Positions 44,293 to 53,621 of a stretch of DNA of 64,000 nucleotides are shown one piece after another (position 1 is the first letter of the stretch; each line of letters begins with the position of its first letter). This DNA comes from Azospirillum sp. B510. Its GTDB lineage: Bacteria; Pseudomonadota; Alphaproteobacteria; Azospirillales; Azospirillaceae. The translations under genes and the position numbers were made by a program. Below the pieces are notes generated by a model, which worked only from the letters and a program-made list of their open reading frames with translations, made no database searches and was not told the origin of the DNA. The stretch spans positions 525,001 to 589,000 of the forward strand of contig NC_013854.1 in NCBI RefSeq assembly GCF_000010725.1. The letters are read 5' to 3'.

Positions 44293-45489
44293 ATGACCAT
44301 CACCATCCTGAAGCCGGAAACCACCGCGCAGGTGACCGAGGCGGTGCGCTGGGCGTTGTCGGCCGGCGAGCCGCTGGAGATCCTGGGCGGCGGCAGCCGC
44401 CGCGGCCTGGGGCGTCCGGTGCGGGCCGCCCACGGGCTCGACCTGTCCGCCCTGTCCGGCATCGTCGCCTACGAGCCGGAGGAGCTGGTGCTGACAGCGC
44501 TTGCCGGCACGCCGATGGCGACGATCCGCGCCCTGTTGGCCGGGCGCGGGCAGCATCTGGCCTTCGAACCTCCCGAGGGCGGGACTTTGGGAGGTTTGGT
44601 CGCCTGCGGGCTGGCCGGGCCGCGCCGCATCGCCGCCGGGTCGGCCCGCGACCACACGCTGGGGATCGCCGGAGTCAGCGGCCGGGGGGAGGCCTACAAG
44701 GGCGGCGGCAAGGTGGTGAAGAACGTCACCGGCTATGATGTGCCCAAGCTGATGGCGGGATCCTTCGGCACGCTGACCGCGCTGACCGAGATCACGGTGA
44801 AGGTGCTGCCGGCGCCGGAGGACACCGCGACCCTGCTGCTGGCCGGTCTGGACGATTCGGCGGCGGTGGCGATGCTCGACCGCGCCCTGCGCAGCCCCTA
44901 CGAGGTGTCGGGGGCGGCCCATCTGCCGGCGGCGGCTGCCGCGCGGTCAGGCGTGTCCGCCATCGCCGGGGCGGGCGGGGCGGTGACGCTGGTGCGGCTG
45001 GAGGGCTTCGGCCCGTCGGTCGCCGCGCGCGTCGCCATGCTGCGCGAGGAGCTGCGGGCCGACGCCGTGCTGGGCCGCGACGAGTCGCTGGCGCTCTGGC
45101 GGGAGGTGAGGGATGGGGCGTGTTTCGGGGGAGTGGCTGCCGACGGCCCCCATCTCTGGAAACTCTCCGTCCCCCCCGCCGCCGGCCCCTCGACCGTCGC
45201 GGTCCTCCGCCGGACGCTCGACGTCGAGGTTTTCTATGACTGGGGCGGCGGGCTGGTCTGGCTGGCGCTTCCATCCGACACGGCGGCGTCCGACTCGGCA
45301 GCAACCATCCGAAGCGCGCTGACCGCCGGCGGCCACGCCACGCTGGTGCGGGCCCCCGAGGCGGTGCGCGCCGCGACCGAGGTGTTCCAGCCCTTGCCCG
45401 AGCCGCTGATGGCGCTGAGCCGCCGGGTCAAGGAGAGCTTCGACCCCAAGGGCATCCTCAACCCCGGCCGCATGTATGCGGGGCTGTGA
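44293..45489 (+). CDS. glcE: Glycolate oxidase FAD-binding subunit
   Basis: 398 residues from ATG 44293. A shorter relative of GlcD with the FAD-binding motif GGGSRRGLGRPV (about 36-47) and EPPEGGTLGGLVACGLAGPR, then VKNVTGYDVPKLMAGSFGTL and the C-terminal KESFDPKGILNPGRMY. It forms the GlcDEF complex with its neighbours. Its stop lies inside the possible upstream GTG start of glcF. Confidence 0.94.
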   Translation: MTITILKPETTAQVTEAVRWALSAGEPLEILGGGSRRGLGRPVRAAHGLDLSALSGIVAYEPEELVLTALAGTPMATIRALLAGRGQHLAFEPPEGGTLGGLVACGLAGPRRIAAGSARDHTLGIAGVSGRGEAYKGGGKVVKNVTGYDVPKLMAGSFGTLTALTEITVKVLPAPEDTATLLLAGLDDSAAVAMLDRALRSPYEVSGAAHLPAAAAARSGVSAIAGAGGAVTLVRLEGFGPSVAARVAMLREELRADAVLGRDESLALWREVRDGACFGGVAADGPHLWKLSVPPAAGPSTVAVLRRTLDVEVFYDWGGGLVWLALPSDTAASDSAATIRSALTAGGHATLVRAPEAVRAATEVFQPLPEPLMALSRRVKESFDPKGILNPGRMYAGL

Positions 45490-45506
45490 CGGGACGACCG
45501 AACGCG

Positions 45507-46832
45507 ATGCAAACCAACTTCTCGCTGGCCCAGCTGGCCGACGCCGCCATCCGCGACTCCGAGCGGATCCTGCGCAAATGCGTCCATTGCGGCTTCTGCA
45601 CCGCGACCTGTCCGACCTACACCATCCTCGGCGACGAGCTGGACAGCCCGCGCGGCCGCATCTACCAGATCAAGGACATGCTGGAAAAGGGCGGCCCGCC
45701 GCCGGAGACCACGGTCAAGCACATCGACCGCTGCCTGTCCTGCCTGTCCTGCATGACGACCTGCCCGTCGGGCGTCCATTACATGCATCTGGTCGATCAC
45801 GCCCGCGCCCATATCGAGGCGACCCACAGCCGTCCGCCGGCCGACCGGGCGATGCGCGGCCTGATCGCGCGGGTGCTGCCCAACCCGCGGCTGTTCCGGC
45901 TCGCCCTGCTGGGGGCTTCGCTGGGGCGGCCCTTCCGCGTCCTGCTGCCGAAGCGGCTGTCCGCCATGCTGGCGCTCACCCCGGCCAGCGTGCCGGCACC
46001 GAGTCCCAGCGACCGGCCGGGCGTCCACCCGGCCGAGGGGACGCGCCGCAAGCGGGTCGCCCTGTTGATCGGCTGCGCCCAGCGGGTGCTCGCCCCGCAG
46101 ATCAACGAGGCGACCATCCGCCTGCTGACCCGCCACGGCGTCGAGGTCGTGGTGTCGAAGGGAGCCGACTGCTGCGGCGCCCTGACGCACCATATGGGCA
46201 AGGAGGATCTCGCCCACGCCGCCGCGAGGAAGACCATCGACGCCTGGACCAGGGAGATCGAGGGGGAAGGGCTCGACGCCATCGTCGTCAACGCGTCCGG
46301 CTGCGGCACCAGCGTCAAGGATTACGGCCACATGTTCCGCGAGGATCCGGCCTATGCCGCCAAGGCGGCGCGGGTGGCGGATCTCGCGAAGGACGTCACC
46401 GAGCTGTTGGACGGGATCGGGCTCTCCCGCCCGGTGGTGGAGACCGGGCAGGCCATCGCCTATCACTCCGCCTGCTCGATGCAGCATGGCCAGCGCATCA
46501 AGGAACCGCCGCGCGCCCTGCTGCGCGCCGCCGGCTTCCAGGTGAGGGAGATCCCGGACGCGCATCTGTGCTGCGGCTCCGCCGGCACCTACAACCTGTT
46601 GCAGCCGGAGCTGGCGGGGGAGCTGCGCGACCGCAAGGTCGCGGCCATCGAAAGCACCGGTGCCCAGGCGGTGGCGGCCGGCAATCTCGGCTGCATCGCC
46701 CAGATCGCGTCGGGTACCGGCCTGCCGGTGGTCCACACGGTGGAGCTGCTGGACTGGGCGACCGGCGGACCGCTGCCCGACGCGCTGGCCGGACGGGCGG
46801 CCTTCCGGCCGGGCGGGGCGCCTCGGGCGTGA
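45507..46832 (+). CDS. glcF: Glycolate oxidase iron-sulfur subunit
   Basis: 441 residues from ATG 45507 (MQTNFSLAQL); an alternative GTG at 45486 overlaps glcE. Two 4Fe-4S motifs are visible: CVHCGFCTATCP (about 25-36) and CLSCLSCMTTCPSG (about 76-89). Two CCG-type domains follow (DCCGALTHHMG and LCCGSAGTYN), as in GlcF and heterodisulfide-reductase-like proteins. It transfers electrons from GlcDE to the quinone pool. Confidence 0.95.
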   Translation: MQTNFSLAQLADAAIRDSERILRKCVHCGFCTATCPTYTILGDELDSPRGRIYQIKDMLEKGGPPPETTVKHIDRCLSCLSCMTTCPSGVHYMHLVDHARAHIEATHSRPPADRAMRGLIARVLPNPRLFRLALLGASLGRPFRVLLPKRLSAMLALTPASVPAPSPSDRPGVHPAEGTRRKRVALLIGCAQRVLAPQINEATIRLLTRHGVEVVVSKGADCCGALTHHMGKEDLAHAAARKTIDAWTREIEGEGLDAIVVNASGCGTSVKDYGHMFREDPAYAAKAARVADLAKDVTELLDGIGLSRPVVETGQAIAYHSACSMQHGQRIKEPPRALLRAAGFQVREIPDAHLCCGSAGTYNLLQPELAGELRDRKVAAIESTGAQAVAAGNLGCIAQIASGTGLPVVHTVELLDWATGGPLPDALAGRAAFRPGGAPRA

Positions 46833-46986
46833 GGGGGGCGTGACAGGCCGGGGCTTTCGGGCGACCACAATTCTGTGTTTATCTGCGCGCATCTGTGTCA
46901 GAAAATCCGCCCGCCTCACCGCCTATCGTCCCAGCCCGCCCGTCCAGGTCACAGCCTTGTCCTTGCCACCCACGGAAAACATCGGC

Positions 46987-47694
46987 ATGAGCGCCGGCTA
47001 CGGAATCACCCACCGCCTGTCGGCCTGGGGGGTGCACATCTTCACGGCCAGCGGCGCCGTGCTCGGCCTGCTCGGCCTGCTGGCGGCGGCGGCGGGCGAC
47101 GCCAAGCTGTGCCTGATGTGGCTGGGCATCGCCCTGGTCGTCGATGGCGTCGACGGCACGCTGGCCCGTCGCGTCTCGGTCAAGCAGGTGCTGCCGGGGA
47201 TCGACGGTTCGGCGCTCGACCTCGTCATCGATTACCTGACCTATGTCGTGGTGCCGGCGGTGTTCATGCACCGGTTCGGCCTGCTGCCCGGCGGGCTGGT
47301 CAGCGTCGGGCTGGCCGCCTGGGTGCTGCTGACGGCGCTCTATTGCTTCGCCAATGTCGGGATGAAGAGCGGCGACAATTATTTCGTCGGCTTCCCGGCG
47401 ATCTGGAACGTGGTGGCCCTCTATCTCTGGCTGCTCGACCTCAGCCCCTGGTTCAACGCGGTGGTGGTGGTGGCGCTGGGGCTGTTGACCTTCACCACGG
47501 TCAAGTTCCTGCATCCCTTCCGCGTCAAGGCGCTGATGCCGTTGAACATCGGCGTGACCAGCGTCTGGCTGCTCTGCTGCATCGCGCTGGTGGTGCTGGA
47601 ACCGGCGCGGCCGGGCTGGCTGTTCGGCCTGTGGCTGGCGACCTCGCTCTATTACGGCGCGGTCTGCGCCTGGCGGACTTTCCGCGGTCCCTGA
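46987..47694 (+). CDS. pcs: Phosphatidylcholine synthase
   Basis: A 235-residue membrane enzyme joining choline to CDP-diacylglycerol. The CDP-alcohol phosphotransferase motif is intact: DGVDGTLARR, then PGIDGSALDLVIDYLTY (about residues 55-85). Six to eight membrane spans. Typical of host- and plant-associated alphaproteobacteria with phosphatidylcholine membranes. ATG 46987 fits the family N-terminus (MSAGYGITHRLSAWGVH). 154 bp after glcF and probably separately transcribed. Confidence 0.93.
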   Translation: MSAGYGITHRLSAWGVHIFTASGAVLGLLGLLAAAAGDAKLCLMWLGIALVVDGVDGTLARRVSVKQVLPGIDGSALDLVIDYLTYVVVPAVFMHRFGLLPGGLVSVGLAAWVLLTALYCFANVGMKSGDNYFVGFPAIWNVVALYLWLLDLSPWFNAVVVVALGLLTFTTVKFLHPFRVKALMPLNIGVTSVWLLCCIALVVLEPARPGWLFGLWLATSLYYGAVCAWRTFRGP

Positions 47695-47728
47695 TGTCCG
47701 GCCCATCCGGCCGGGGAACCACGCCCGC

Positions 47729-48547
47729 GTGACGGGCGTTGCCGGGGAGGCGAGCCCGCCACGGCAGAGGAGGATCCCCGTCTTGCCCTCAGGCCACCTC
47801 CACCCGATCAGGCCCCGCCCGATCCGGATCGGCACCGCCGGCTGGAGCATTCCCAGCCATGCCGCGCCGGCCTTTCCCGCCGCCGGCACGCATCTGGAGC
47901 GCATCGCCCGCGTCCTGCCGATGACCGAGGTGAACAGCAGCTTCCACCGGCCGCACAAGCCGGAGACCTGGGCGCGCTGGGCGGCCTCGACCCCGCCCGG
48001 TTTCCGCTTCGCGGTGAAGCTGCCCAAGGCGATCAGCCATGACGCCCGGCTGATCGGCGCCGAAACGGCGCTGGAGCGCTTTCTGGCCGAGGCCGGGATG
48101 CTGGGCGACCGTTTCGGTCCGCTGCTGGTGCAGCTGCCGCCCAGCCTGGGCTTCGACCGGATGGTCGCGGAGGATTTCTTCGCCCTGCTGCGCGCCCGTT
48201 TCGACGGCGACGCCGTGTGCGAGCCGCGCCATCCCTCCTGGTTCACCGACGCGGCCGAGTCCCTGCTGGCCGCCCATCATGTCGCCCGCGTCGCCGCCGA
48301 TCCCGCTCCGGCGCCGGCTGCGGCGGAGCCCGGCGGCTGGGACGGGCTGCGCTACTGGCGCCTGCACGGTTCGCCGGTGATGTACCGCTCCGCTTACGAA
48401 CCGGCGGTGCTGGACGCGCTGGCCGAACGGTTCCAGGCGGAGGCGGCGTCGCGGCCGGTCTGGTGCGTCTTCGACAACACCGCCGACTTCCACGCTCTTG
48501 ACGACGCGCTGGCGACGATGGCGCGGCTGGGGGCGGCCGAGGCCTGA
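47729..48547 (+). CDS. DUF72 family protein
   Basis: Up to 272 residues from GTG 47729; TTG 47783 is another possible start, and the family core begins at PIRIGTAGWSIPSHAAP. DUF72 (YecE-like) TIM-barrel features: TEVNSSFHRPHKPETWARWA, FRFAVKLPKAISHDARL, LVQLPPSLGFD, CEPRHPSWF, YWRLHGSPVMYRS and CVFDNTAD. The biochemical role of this widespread family is not established. It follows pcs by 34 bp. Confidence 0.87.
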   Translation: MTGVAGEASPPRQRRIPVLPSGHLHPIRPRPIRIGTAGWSIPSHAAPAFPAAGTHLERIARVLPMTEVNSSFHRPHKPETWARWAASTPPGFRFAVKLPKAISHDARLIGAETALERFLAEAGMLGDRFGPLLVQLPPSLGFDRMVAEDFFALLRARFDGDAVCEPRHPSWFTDAAESLLAAHHVARVAADPAPAPAAAEPGGWDGLRYWRLHGSPVMYRSAYEPAVLDALAERFQAEAASRPVWCVFDNTADFHALDDALATMARLGAAEA

Positions 48548-48691
48548 CCCGGCCCCTGACCCGGCTCCGGTGACCTGCCCGGCTCGCCATTCGGGGCGCC
48601 TCCAGCAGGGCCGAGACAGTGGATTGTTGCAAGATTATGATCCGCGGGAAGCCCTCCGAATTGGGGGCCGTGGCATCCTGGCGGAGCGGTC

Positions 48692-51424
48692 ATGGAGTTC
48701 ATCGTCCTACTGCTGGTCTTCGGCGTCGCCGTCCACCGCTTGAACCGGCGGCAGAACGAGCAGCGCATGGAGATCGCCGCGTTGCAGCGGCGCCTGGACA
48801 GGCTCGGGGGCCAGCCCGCCGCGGAGGTCAGCGCGGTGCCCGTGACGGCCGAGCCGCCGGTTCCGGCGGAGGACATCCCGCCCGAACCGGTCTTCGCCGA
48901 CGAACGGGCCGACGAACGGGCTGACGAACAGGCCGACCAACCAGCCCGGCCGCCCGAACCGGCGCCTCCGCCGCCGCGCTCGGGATGGCGCGAACTGGAG
49001 GAGTCGCTGGCCTCGCGCTGGCTGATCTGGCTGGGCGGCGGCACCATGGCGCTGGCGGCGGCCTTCTTCATCAAGCTGTCGGTCGATCATGGCTGGCTCG
49101 GGCCGTCGGTCCGGGTGGCGCTGGGGCTGCTGGCCGGGCTGGGGTTGATGGTGGGGGGCGAATGGCTGCGCCGCCGGCCGATGCAGCGCGCCGTCGCGGC
49201 GTTGCGGCCGGATTACGTGCCGCCGGTGCTGACCGCCGCCGGCCTGTTCACCGCCTTCGTCAGCGTCTATGGCGGCTTCGCCCTGTTCGGGCTGTTCGCA
49301 CCGCTGGTCGCCTTCGCGCTGCTGGCCGGACTGTCGCTGGCCGGCATCGGCCTGTCGCTGCTGCAAGGGCCGCTGATCGCGGCGCTGGGACTGCTGGCCG
49401 GCTATGTCTCCCCGCTTCTGGTCTCCACCGGCAATCCCGACGCCTGGAACCTGTTCGCCTATCTGCTGGCGCTGAACGGCGCCGGGATGGCGGTGGTGCT
49501 GTATCGCGGCTGGCGCTGGCTCGGCTGGGGCGCGCTGGCCGGTGCCGGGCTGTGGCCGTTCTTGTGGATGATCGACCCGTGGCGCGGCGGCGACGCGCTG
49601 CCGACCAGCCTCTATCTGCTGGTGACGACGGCGCTGTTCCTGGTGCCGGCGGTGTTGGGCGTGCTGGACCAGACGCCGCCGCAGCCGGTCCCCGCCAGCG
49701 GCTGGCGCACCGCGCTGCCGGACTGGATCCGGCGCAAGCGCCGCCATCCCGCCGACCGGTTGGCGATGATGGCGATGTGGGTGTTCGGGCTGCTGGTCGT
49801 CGCCGTCACCGGGCTCGATTCGCACGGCTCGGTGTCGCTGGCCGCACTCGCCCTGTTCGCCCTGCTGGCGCTGGTCGGCGGGCGGCGGACGGAGCGGATC
49901 GCCGGCATCGCCTGGATCGCGGCGCTGGCGGTGCTGCTGTCGCTGGAGTCCTGGAGCCTGCCTTACGTCCCGTCCAGCCCGCCGCCGTTGAATGCGCAGG
50001 GCCAGCCGCTGATCGCCATCGATCCGGCCGGCTATCCGGCTTCGGTCGTCCGCTTCCTGTGGGTGGCGGCGGGATTCGCCGCCCTGTTCGGCGTCGGCGG
50101 CTTCATCGCCTTGTGGGAGGCGCGGCGGGCGGCACTCTGGGCCTCGCTCTCGGCGCTGGCGCCGCTGGCCCTGCTGACGCTGGCCTATGCCCAGGTGAAG
50201 CCGCCGGAGACCGGCATCGGCTGGCCGGCGGCGGCGCTGGGGCTGGCGGCCCTGCTGGTCGGCGCCACCACGCCGCTGGCCCGCCACCGGCACCGGCCCG
50301 GCGCTTCGCTGGGGCTGGCCGCCTTCGCCGCCGGGGCCACCGGCGCCATCGCGCTCGGCGCCACCATGCTGTTGCAAGAGGCGTGGCTGACCGTGGCGCT
50401 GGCGATGCAGGTGCCGGTTCTCGCCTGGCTGGAGCGCCAGCTCGCCCTGCGCGAGCTGCGCGGCGTCGCCCTGCTGGTGGCCGGCGCGGTCCTGGTGCGG
50501 CTGGCGGTCAATCCCTATGTACTGGATTACGAGGGCTATGGCTGGATCGCCTACGGCTACGGCCTGCCGGCGCTGGGCTTCCTGCTGGCGGCGCGGGTGA
50601 TGCGCGCGGCGCCGGACGGCAAGGGCGACGATCCGGTCGTGATGGTGCTGGAGGCCGGCGCCCTGGTCTTCACCACCCTGATGCTGTCGCTGGGCATCCA
50701 TCGCTGGATGTCCGGCAGCCTGGAGGCCGCACCGTCGACCCTGGCCGAGGTGGCGCTGCACACGCTGTCCTGGCTCGGCCTCGCCCTGCTGCTGGCGGCC
50801 GACCGGCGGTGGAACGCGCGGGCGGTGGCGGTGTGGGGCCGGCGCCTGCTGGTCCTGCTGGCCGCCGCGACCGCCCTGCTCCTGCATCTGGGGGCGTTGA
50901 ACCCGCTGTGGAGCGACGAGTGGGTCGGCGCGTGGCCGGTGGTCAACCGGCTGCTGCTGGCCTATGGCGCGCCGGCCGTGCTGGGGCTGCTCTATCTCTG
51001 GTACGACCCGCCCCCCTCGCGGGCCTTGCGCAACGCCGCCCCGGTGCTGCCGCTGCTGCTGCTCGCCGCCAACCTGGCGCTGGAGATCCGCCGCAGCTTC
51101 CAGGGGCCGGTCCTGTCCGGCTTCGAGATGTCGGACGCCGAATGGTACGGCTATTCCGCCGGCTTCCTGCTGCTGGCGGTGGCGATGCTGGTGGCGGGGA
51201 TCCGCGCCGGCTGGGGATGGATGCGCCATGCCGGGCTGATCCTGGTGCTGGCGGTGGTCGCCAAGGTGTTCCTCAGCGACATGTCGGACCTGGAGGGGAT
51301 GTATCGCGTCGCCTCCTTCCTCGGCCTCGGCCTCAGTCTGGTCGGCACCGGCTGGCTCTATCAGCGGCTGCTGCGCCCATCCCCCGGCCCGGCGGATGAT
51401 TTGTTGGACGAACGGACGCATTGA
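48692..51424 (+). CDS. DUF2339 large membrane protein
   Basis: A 910-residue polytopic protein. The N-terminal span (about 2-15) leads into a short coiled coil (NEQRMEIAALQRRLDRL), then an acidic/proline-rich linker with DER-ADE repeats (about 70-95). About 25 hydrophobic segments follow, beginning SRWLIWLGGGTMALAAAFFIKL. This is the layout of DUF2339 proteins, whose function is unknown. Monocistronic between DUF72 and the alcohol dehydrogenase. Confidence 0.87.
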   Translation: MEFIVLLLVFGVAVHRLNRRQNEQRMEIAALQRRLDRLGGQPAAEVSAVPVTAEPPVPAEDIPPEPVFADERADERADEQADQPARPPEPAPPPPRSGWRELEESLASRWLIWLGGGTMALAAAFFIKLSVDHGWLGPSVRVALGLLAGLGLMVGGEWLRRRPMQRAVAALRPDYVPPVLTAAGLFTAFVSVYGGFALFGLFAPLVAFALLAGLSLAGIGLSLLQGPLIAALGLLAGYVSPLLVSTGNPDAWNLFAYLLALNGAGMAVVLYRGWRWLGWGALAGAGLWPFLWMIDPWRGGDALPTSLYLLVTTALFLVPAVLGVLDQTPPQPVPASGWRTALPDWIRRKRRHPADRLAMMAMWVFGLLVVAVTGLDSHGSVSLAALALFALLALVGGRRTERIAGIAWIAALAVLLSLESWSLPYVPSSPPPLNAQGQPLIAIDPAGYPASVVRFLWVAAGFAALFGVGGFIALWEARRAALWASLSALAPLALLTLAYAQVKPPETGIGWPAAALGLAALLVGATTPLARHRHRPGASLGLAAFAAGATGAIALGATMLLQEAWLTVALAMQVPVLAWLERQLALRELRGVALLVAGAVLVRLAVNPYVLDYEGYGWIAYGYGLPALGFLLAARVMRAAPDGKGDDPVVMVLEAGALVFTTLMLSLGIHRWMSGSLEAAPSTLAEVALHTLSWLGLALLLAADRRWNARAVAVWGRRLLVLLAAATALLLHLGALNPLWSDEWVGAWPVVNRLLLAYGAPAVLGLLYLWYDPPPSRALRNAAPVLPLLLLAANLALEIRRSFQGPVLSGFEMSDAEWYGYSAGFLLLAVAMLVAGIRAGWGWMRHAGLILVLAVVAKVFLSDMSDLEGMYRVASFLGLGLSLVGTGWLYQRLLRPSPGPADDLLDERTH

Positions 51425-51506
51425 CAGGCCCGGCGGCGGGCGCTCCCATACGGGGACGGATGGGCCGGGATGAACCCGGCCCGCTCAAGCGGAGGAGCAA
51501 GGCCCG

Positions 51507-52841
51507 ATGACGCGCGAGACGCACATGACCCGCGAAACGCACGGCACCGCCTATCCGATCCTGCCCGACGGCGAGGAGGGCTTCACCGTCGAGGCGGCGC
51601 GGATGAAGTTCGGCCCCGGCATGCTGGCGGAGCTGGGCGGCGACGCGCTGGCGCTCGGCATGACGCGGGTGGCGCTGTTCACCGATCCACGGGTCGCGGC
51701 GACGGCGCCCTTCGCCATGGCGCTCGAGTCGCTGAGGCGGGCCGGCGTCGATGCGGTGGTCTATGACCATTGCCGGGTCGAGCCGACCAGCGCCTCCTTC
51801 CTCGACGCCGCCGCCTTCGCGCGCGACGGCGGCTTCGACGGCTATGTCTCGATCGGCGGCGGGTCGGTGATCGACACCGCCAAGGCGGCGAATCTCTACG
51901 CCACCCACCCGGCCGACTTCCTCGCCTATGTCAACAAGCCGCTGGGGGAGGGCATCCCGGTGCCCGGCCCGGTCAGGCCGCACATCGCCTGTCCGACCAC
52001 CTGCGGCACCGGCAGCGAGACCACCGGCGTCGCCATCTTCGACCATGTGGAGATGCGGGTGAAGACCGGCATCTCGTCGCGCCATCTGCGGCCGAGCCTC
52101 GCCGTCGTCGATCCGCGCACCATCGACAGCCTGCCGCCAGGCGCCATCGCCGCCACCGGCTTCGACGTGCTGACCCACGCCATCGAGAGCCATACCGCGC
52201 GCCCCTTCCGCTCGCGCCCGAAACCGGAGCAGCCGACGGCGCGCCCGCCCTACCAGGGCGCCAACCCATGGTCGGACATCGGCAGCCTGCAAGCGATCCG
52301 GCTGGGCGGGCAATGGCTGGAACGGGCGGTCAACGACCCCGACTGCCTGGAGGCGCGCGACGCCCTGATGTTCGCGGCGACGCTGGCCGGTCTGGCCTTC
52401 GGCAATGCCGGGGTGCACATCCCGCACGCCATGTCCTATTCGGTGGCGGGGATGAACCACAGCTTCACCGCGACCGGCTATGAGGCGGTTGAGCCGATGG
52501 TGCCGCACGGCATCTCGGTGGTGCTGAACGCGCCCGCCGCCTTCCGCTTCACCGGCCTGGCAGCACCCGAGGCCCATCTGCGCGCCGCCGAGGCGCTGGG
52601 GGCGGATGTGCGCGGTGCGGCGCCGGCGGATGGCGGCGAGCTGCTGGCGACCCGGCTGATCGCGATGATGCGGGCGACCGGCCTGCCGAACGGGCTGTCG
52701 GCGCTGGGTTACGGCGAGGCCGACATTCCGGGGCTGGTTCGGGGCGCAGCGGCTCAGCAACGCCTGCTGACCATCGCCCCGCGCCCGGTGTCGGAGGAGG
52801 ATCTGCGCGGGCTGTACAAGGATGCGATGCGTTACTGGTGA
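51507..52841 (+). CDS. Iron-containing alcohol dehydrogenase, HOT-like
   Basis: A 444-residue group III alcohol dehydrogenase similar to hydroxyacid-oxoacid transhydrogenase. Nucleotide-binding region GGGSVIDTAKAAN (about 113-125), CPTTCGTGSETTGVAIFD, metal-ligand histidines in GFDVLTHAIESHTAR, and HIPHAMSYSVAGMNHSF. The insert RSRPKPEQPTARPPYQGANP is typical of the HOT subgroup. The first 12 codons are an 18-bp tandem duplication (MTRETHMTRETH), so the start may be 51507 or 51525. The substrate is uncertain (4-hydroxybutyrate-like). Confidence 0.88.
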   Translation: MTRETHMTRETHGTAYPILPDGEEGFTVEAARMKFGPGMLAELGGDALALGMTRVALFTDPRVAATAPFAMALESLRRAGVDAVVYDHCRVEPTSASFLDAAAFARDGGFDGYVSIGGGSVIDTAKAANLYATHPADFLAYVNKPLGEGIPVPGPVRPHIACPTTCGTGSETTGVAIFDHVEMRVKTGISSRHLRPSLAVVDPRTIDSLPPGAIAATGFDVLTHAIESHTARPFRSRPKPEQPTARPPYQGANPWSDIGSLQAIRLGGQWLERAVNDPDCLEARDALMFAATLAGLAFGNAGVHIPHAMSYSVAGMNHSFTATGYEAVEPMVPHGISVVLNAPAAFRFTGLAAPEAHLRAAEALGADVRGAAPADGGELLATRLIAMMRATGLPNGLSALGYGEADIPGLVRGAAAQQRLLTIAPRPVSEEDLRGLYKDAMRYW

Positions 52842-53139
52842 GGGGTGCGAGGCGCGCCGCCTTCGAGTTTGGCGAGGGTGGCGGCTTGGCGGCGGGCGAA
52901 CTCGTCGGTGTTTCCCTGCGCCGAGGCGCGGGGGCAGCGGCCTGGGCGTTCTCCAACGTGTCCAGCAGGCTCTCGGCGCGGTTGTAATCGCCTTTTTAAA
53001 TGGCGGCGCGGGCCTCCGCCAATGTCGGGCGGTCATCCGGGCCGGCGGCCTGCTCCAATGCGGACACAGCTCCCGCATTCTGCTCGGCGTTGAGCCATTC
53101 CCAGATCGTTCCGGCGAATGTGGAGAGCGTATCGGTCAT
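52832..53139 (-). pseudogene. Decayed small gene, stop codon plus frameshift
   Basis: From ATG 53139 the frame reads MTDTLSTFAGTIWEWLNAEQ and on to TLAEARAAI, then a TAA in atttaaaaaggc. The same frame continues KGDYNRAESLLDTLENAQA, a TPR-like helix pair. It then shifts to a frame reading AQGNTDEFARRQAATLAKLE to a stop at 52832. CAA to TAA plus one indel explains it. No family recognised. Its end overlaps the alcohol dehydrogenase stop convergently. Confidence 0.6.
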
Positions 53140-53240
53140 GGAAGCGCGCAGCTTTGGGGAGAATTGCACGCATCGTGCCATATGGGTGAAGTTTGCAACA
53201 AGCTGGACGTGTCACGTGCGGGCCGGCGCGCCGACAATGG

Positions 53241-53392
53241 CCCTCTCCCGTCCCGGGAGAGGGAGGGGACCCACGAAGTGGGGAGGGTGAGGGGTATGGC
53301 AAGAATCAAGAACCGCATGGTTCCTTGGATCACCCCTCACCCTTCCCACCGCTTTGCGGCGGGCCCCTTCCCTCTCCCGGGGCGGGAGAGGG
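53241..53392. repeat. REP-like paired inverted repeat
   Basis: Left arm 53241-53295 begins ccctctcccgtcccgggag and ends gggagggtgagggg. Right arm 53332-53392 is its imperfect complement (ending cgggagaggg), with a 36-bp spacer. Each arm also forms its own hairpin. Such G-rich BIME/MITE-like units are common between genes in GC-rich proteobacteria. Confidence 0.75.
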
Positions 53393-53511
53393 AGACAGCT
53401 GCATTTTCCGCGAAAGGTTGCCGGGAACACCGCGCCGTTATAGGAATGATAACCTATATCCGCGCGGAGTCCCCATGCACCCCGTTGCCCGGTTTCCCAC
53501 CCCCTTCACCA

Positions 53512-53543
53512 TTCCACGCCGCCATCGCGCTGGCGGCGTGGAA
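53512..53543. terminator. Hairpin downstream of the acyl-CoA dehydrogenase gene
   Basis: Arms ttccacgccgcca and tggcggcgtggaa with a 6-nt loop, about 80 bp beyond the stop of the minus-strand gene. No T-run. Confidence 0.55.
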
Positions 53544-53621
53544 CAACTGAACAGGGGCCGGAAAACCGTTTCACGGTGTTTCAAACGTTCCATCCGCTCC
53601 AGCGAAACAGGGGTGCCGACA

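Noticed and set aside
48707..51421. 904-codon minus-strand frame opposite the DUF2339 gene
   Set aside because: Gln/Arg/Gly-rich composition typical of a complementary shadow; no domain.
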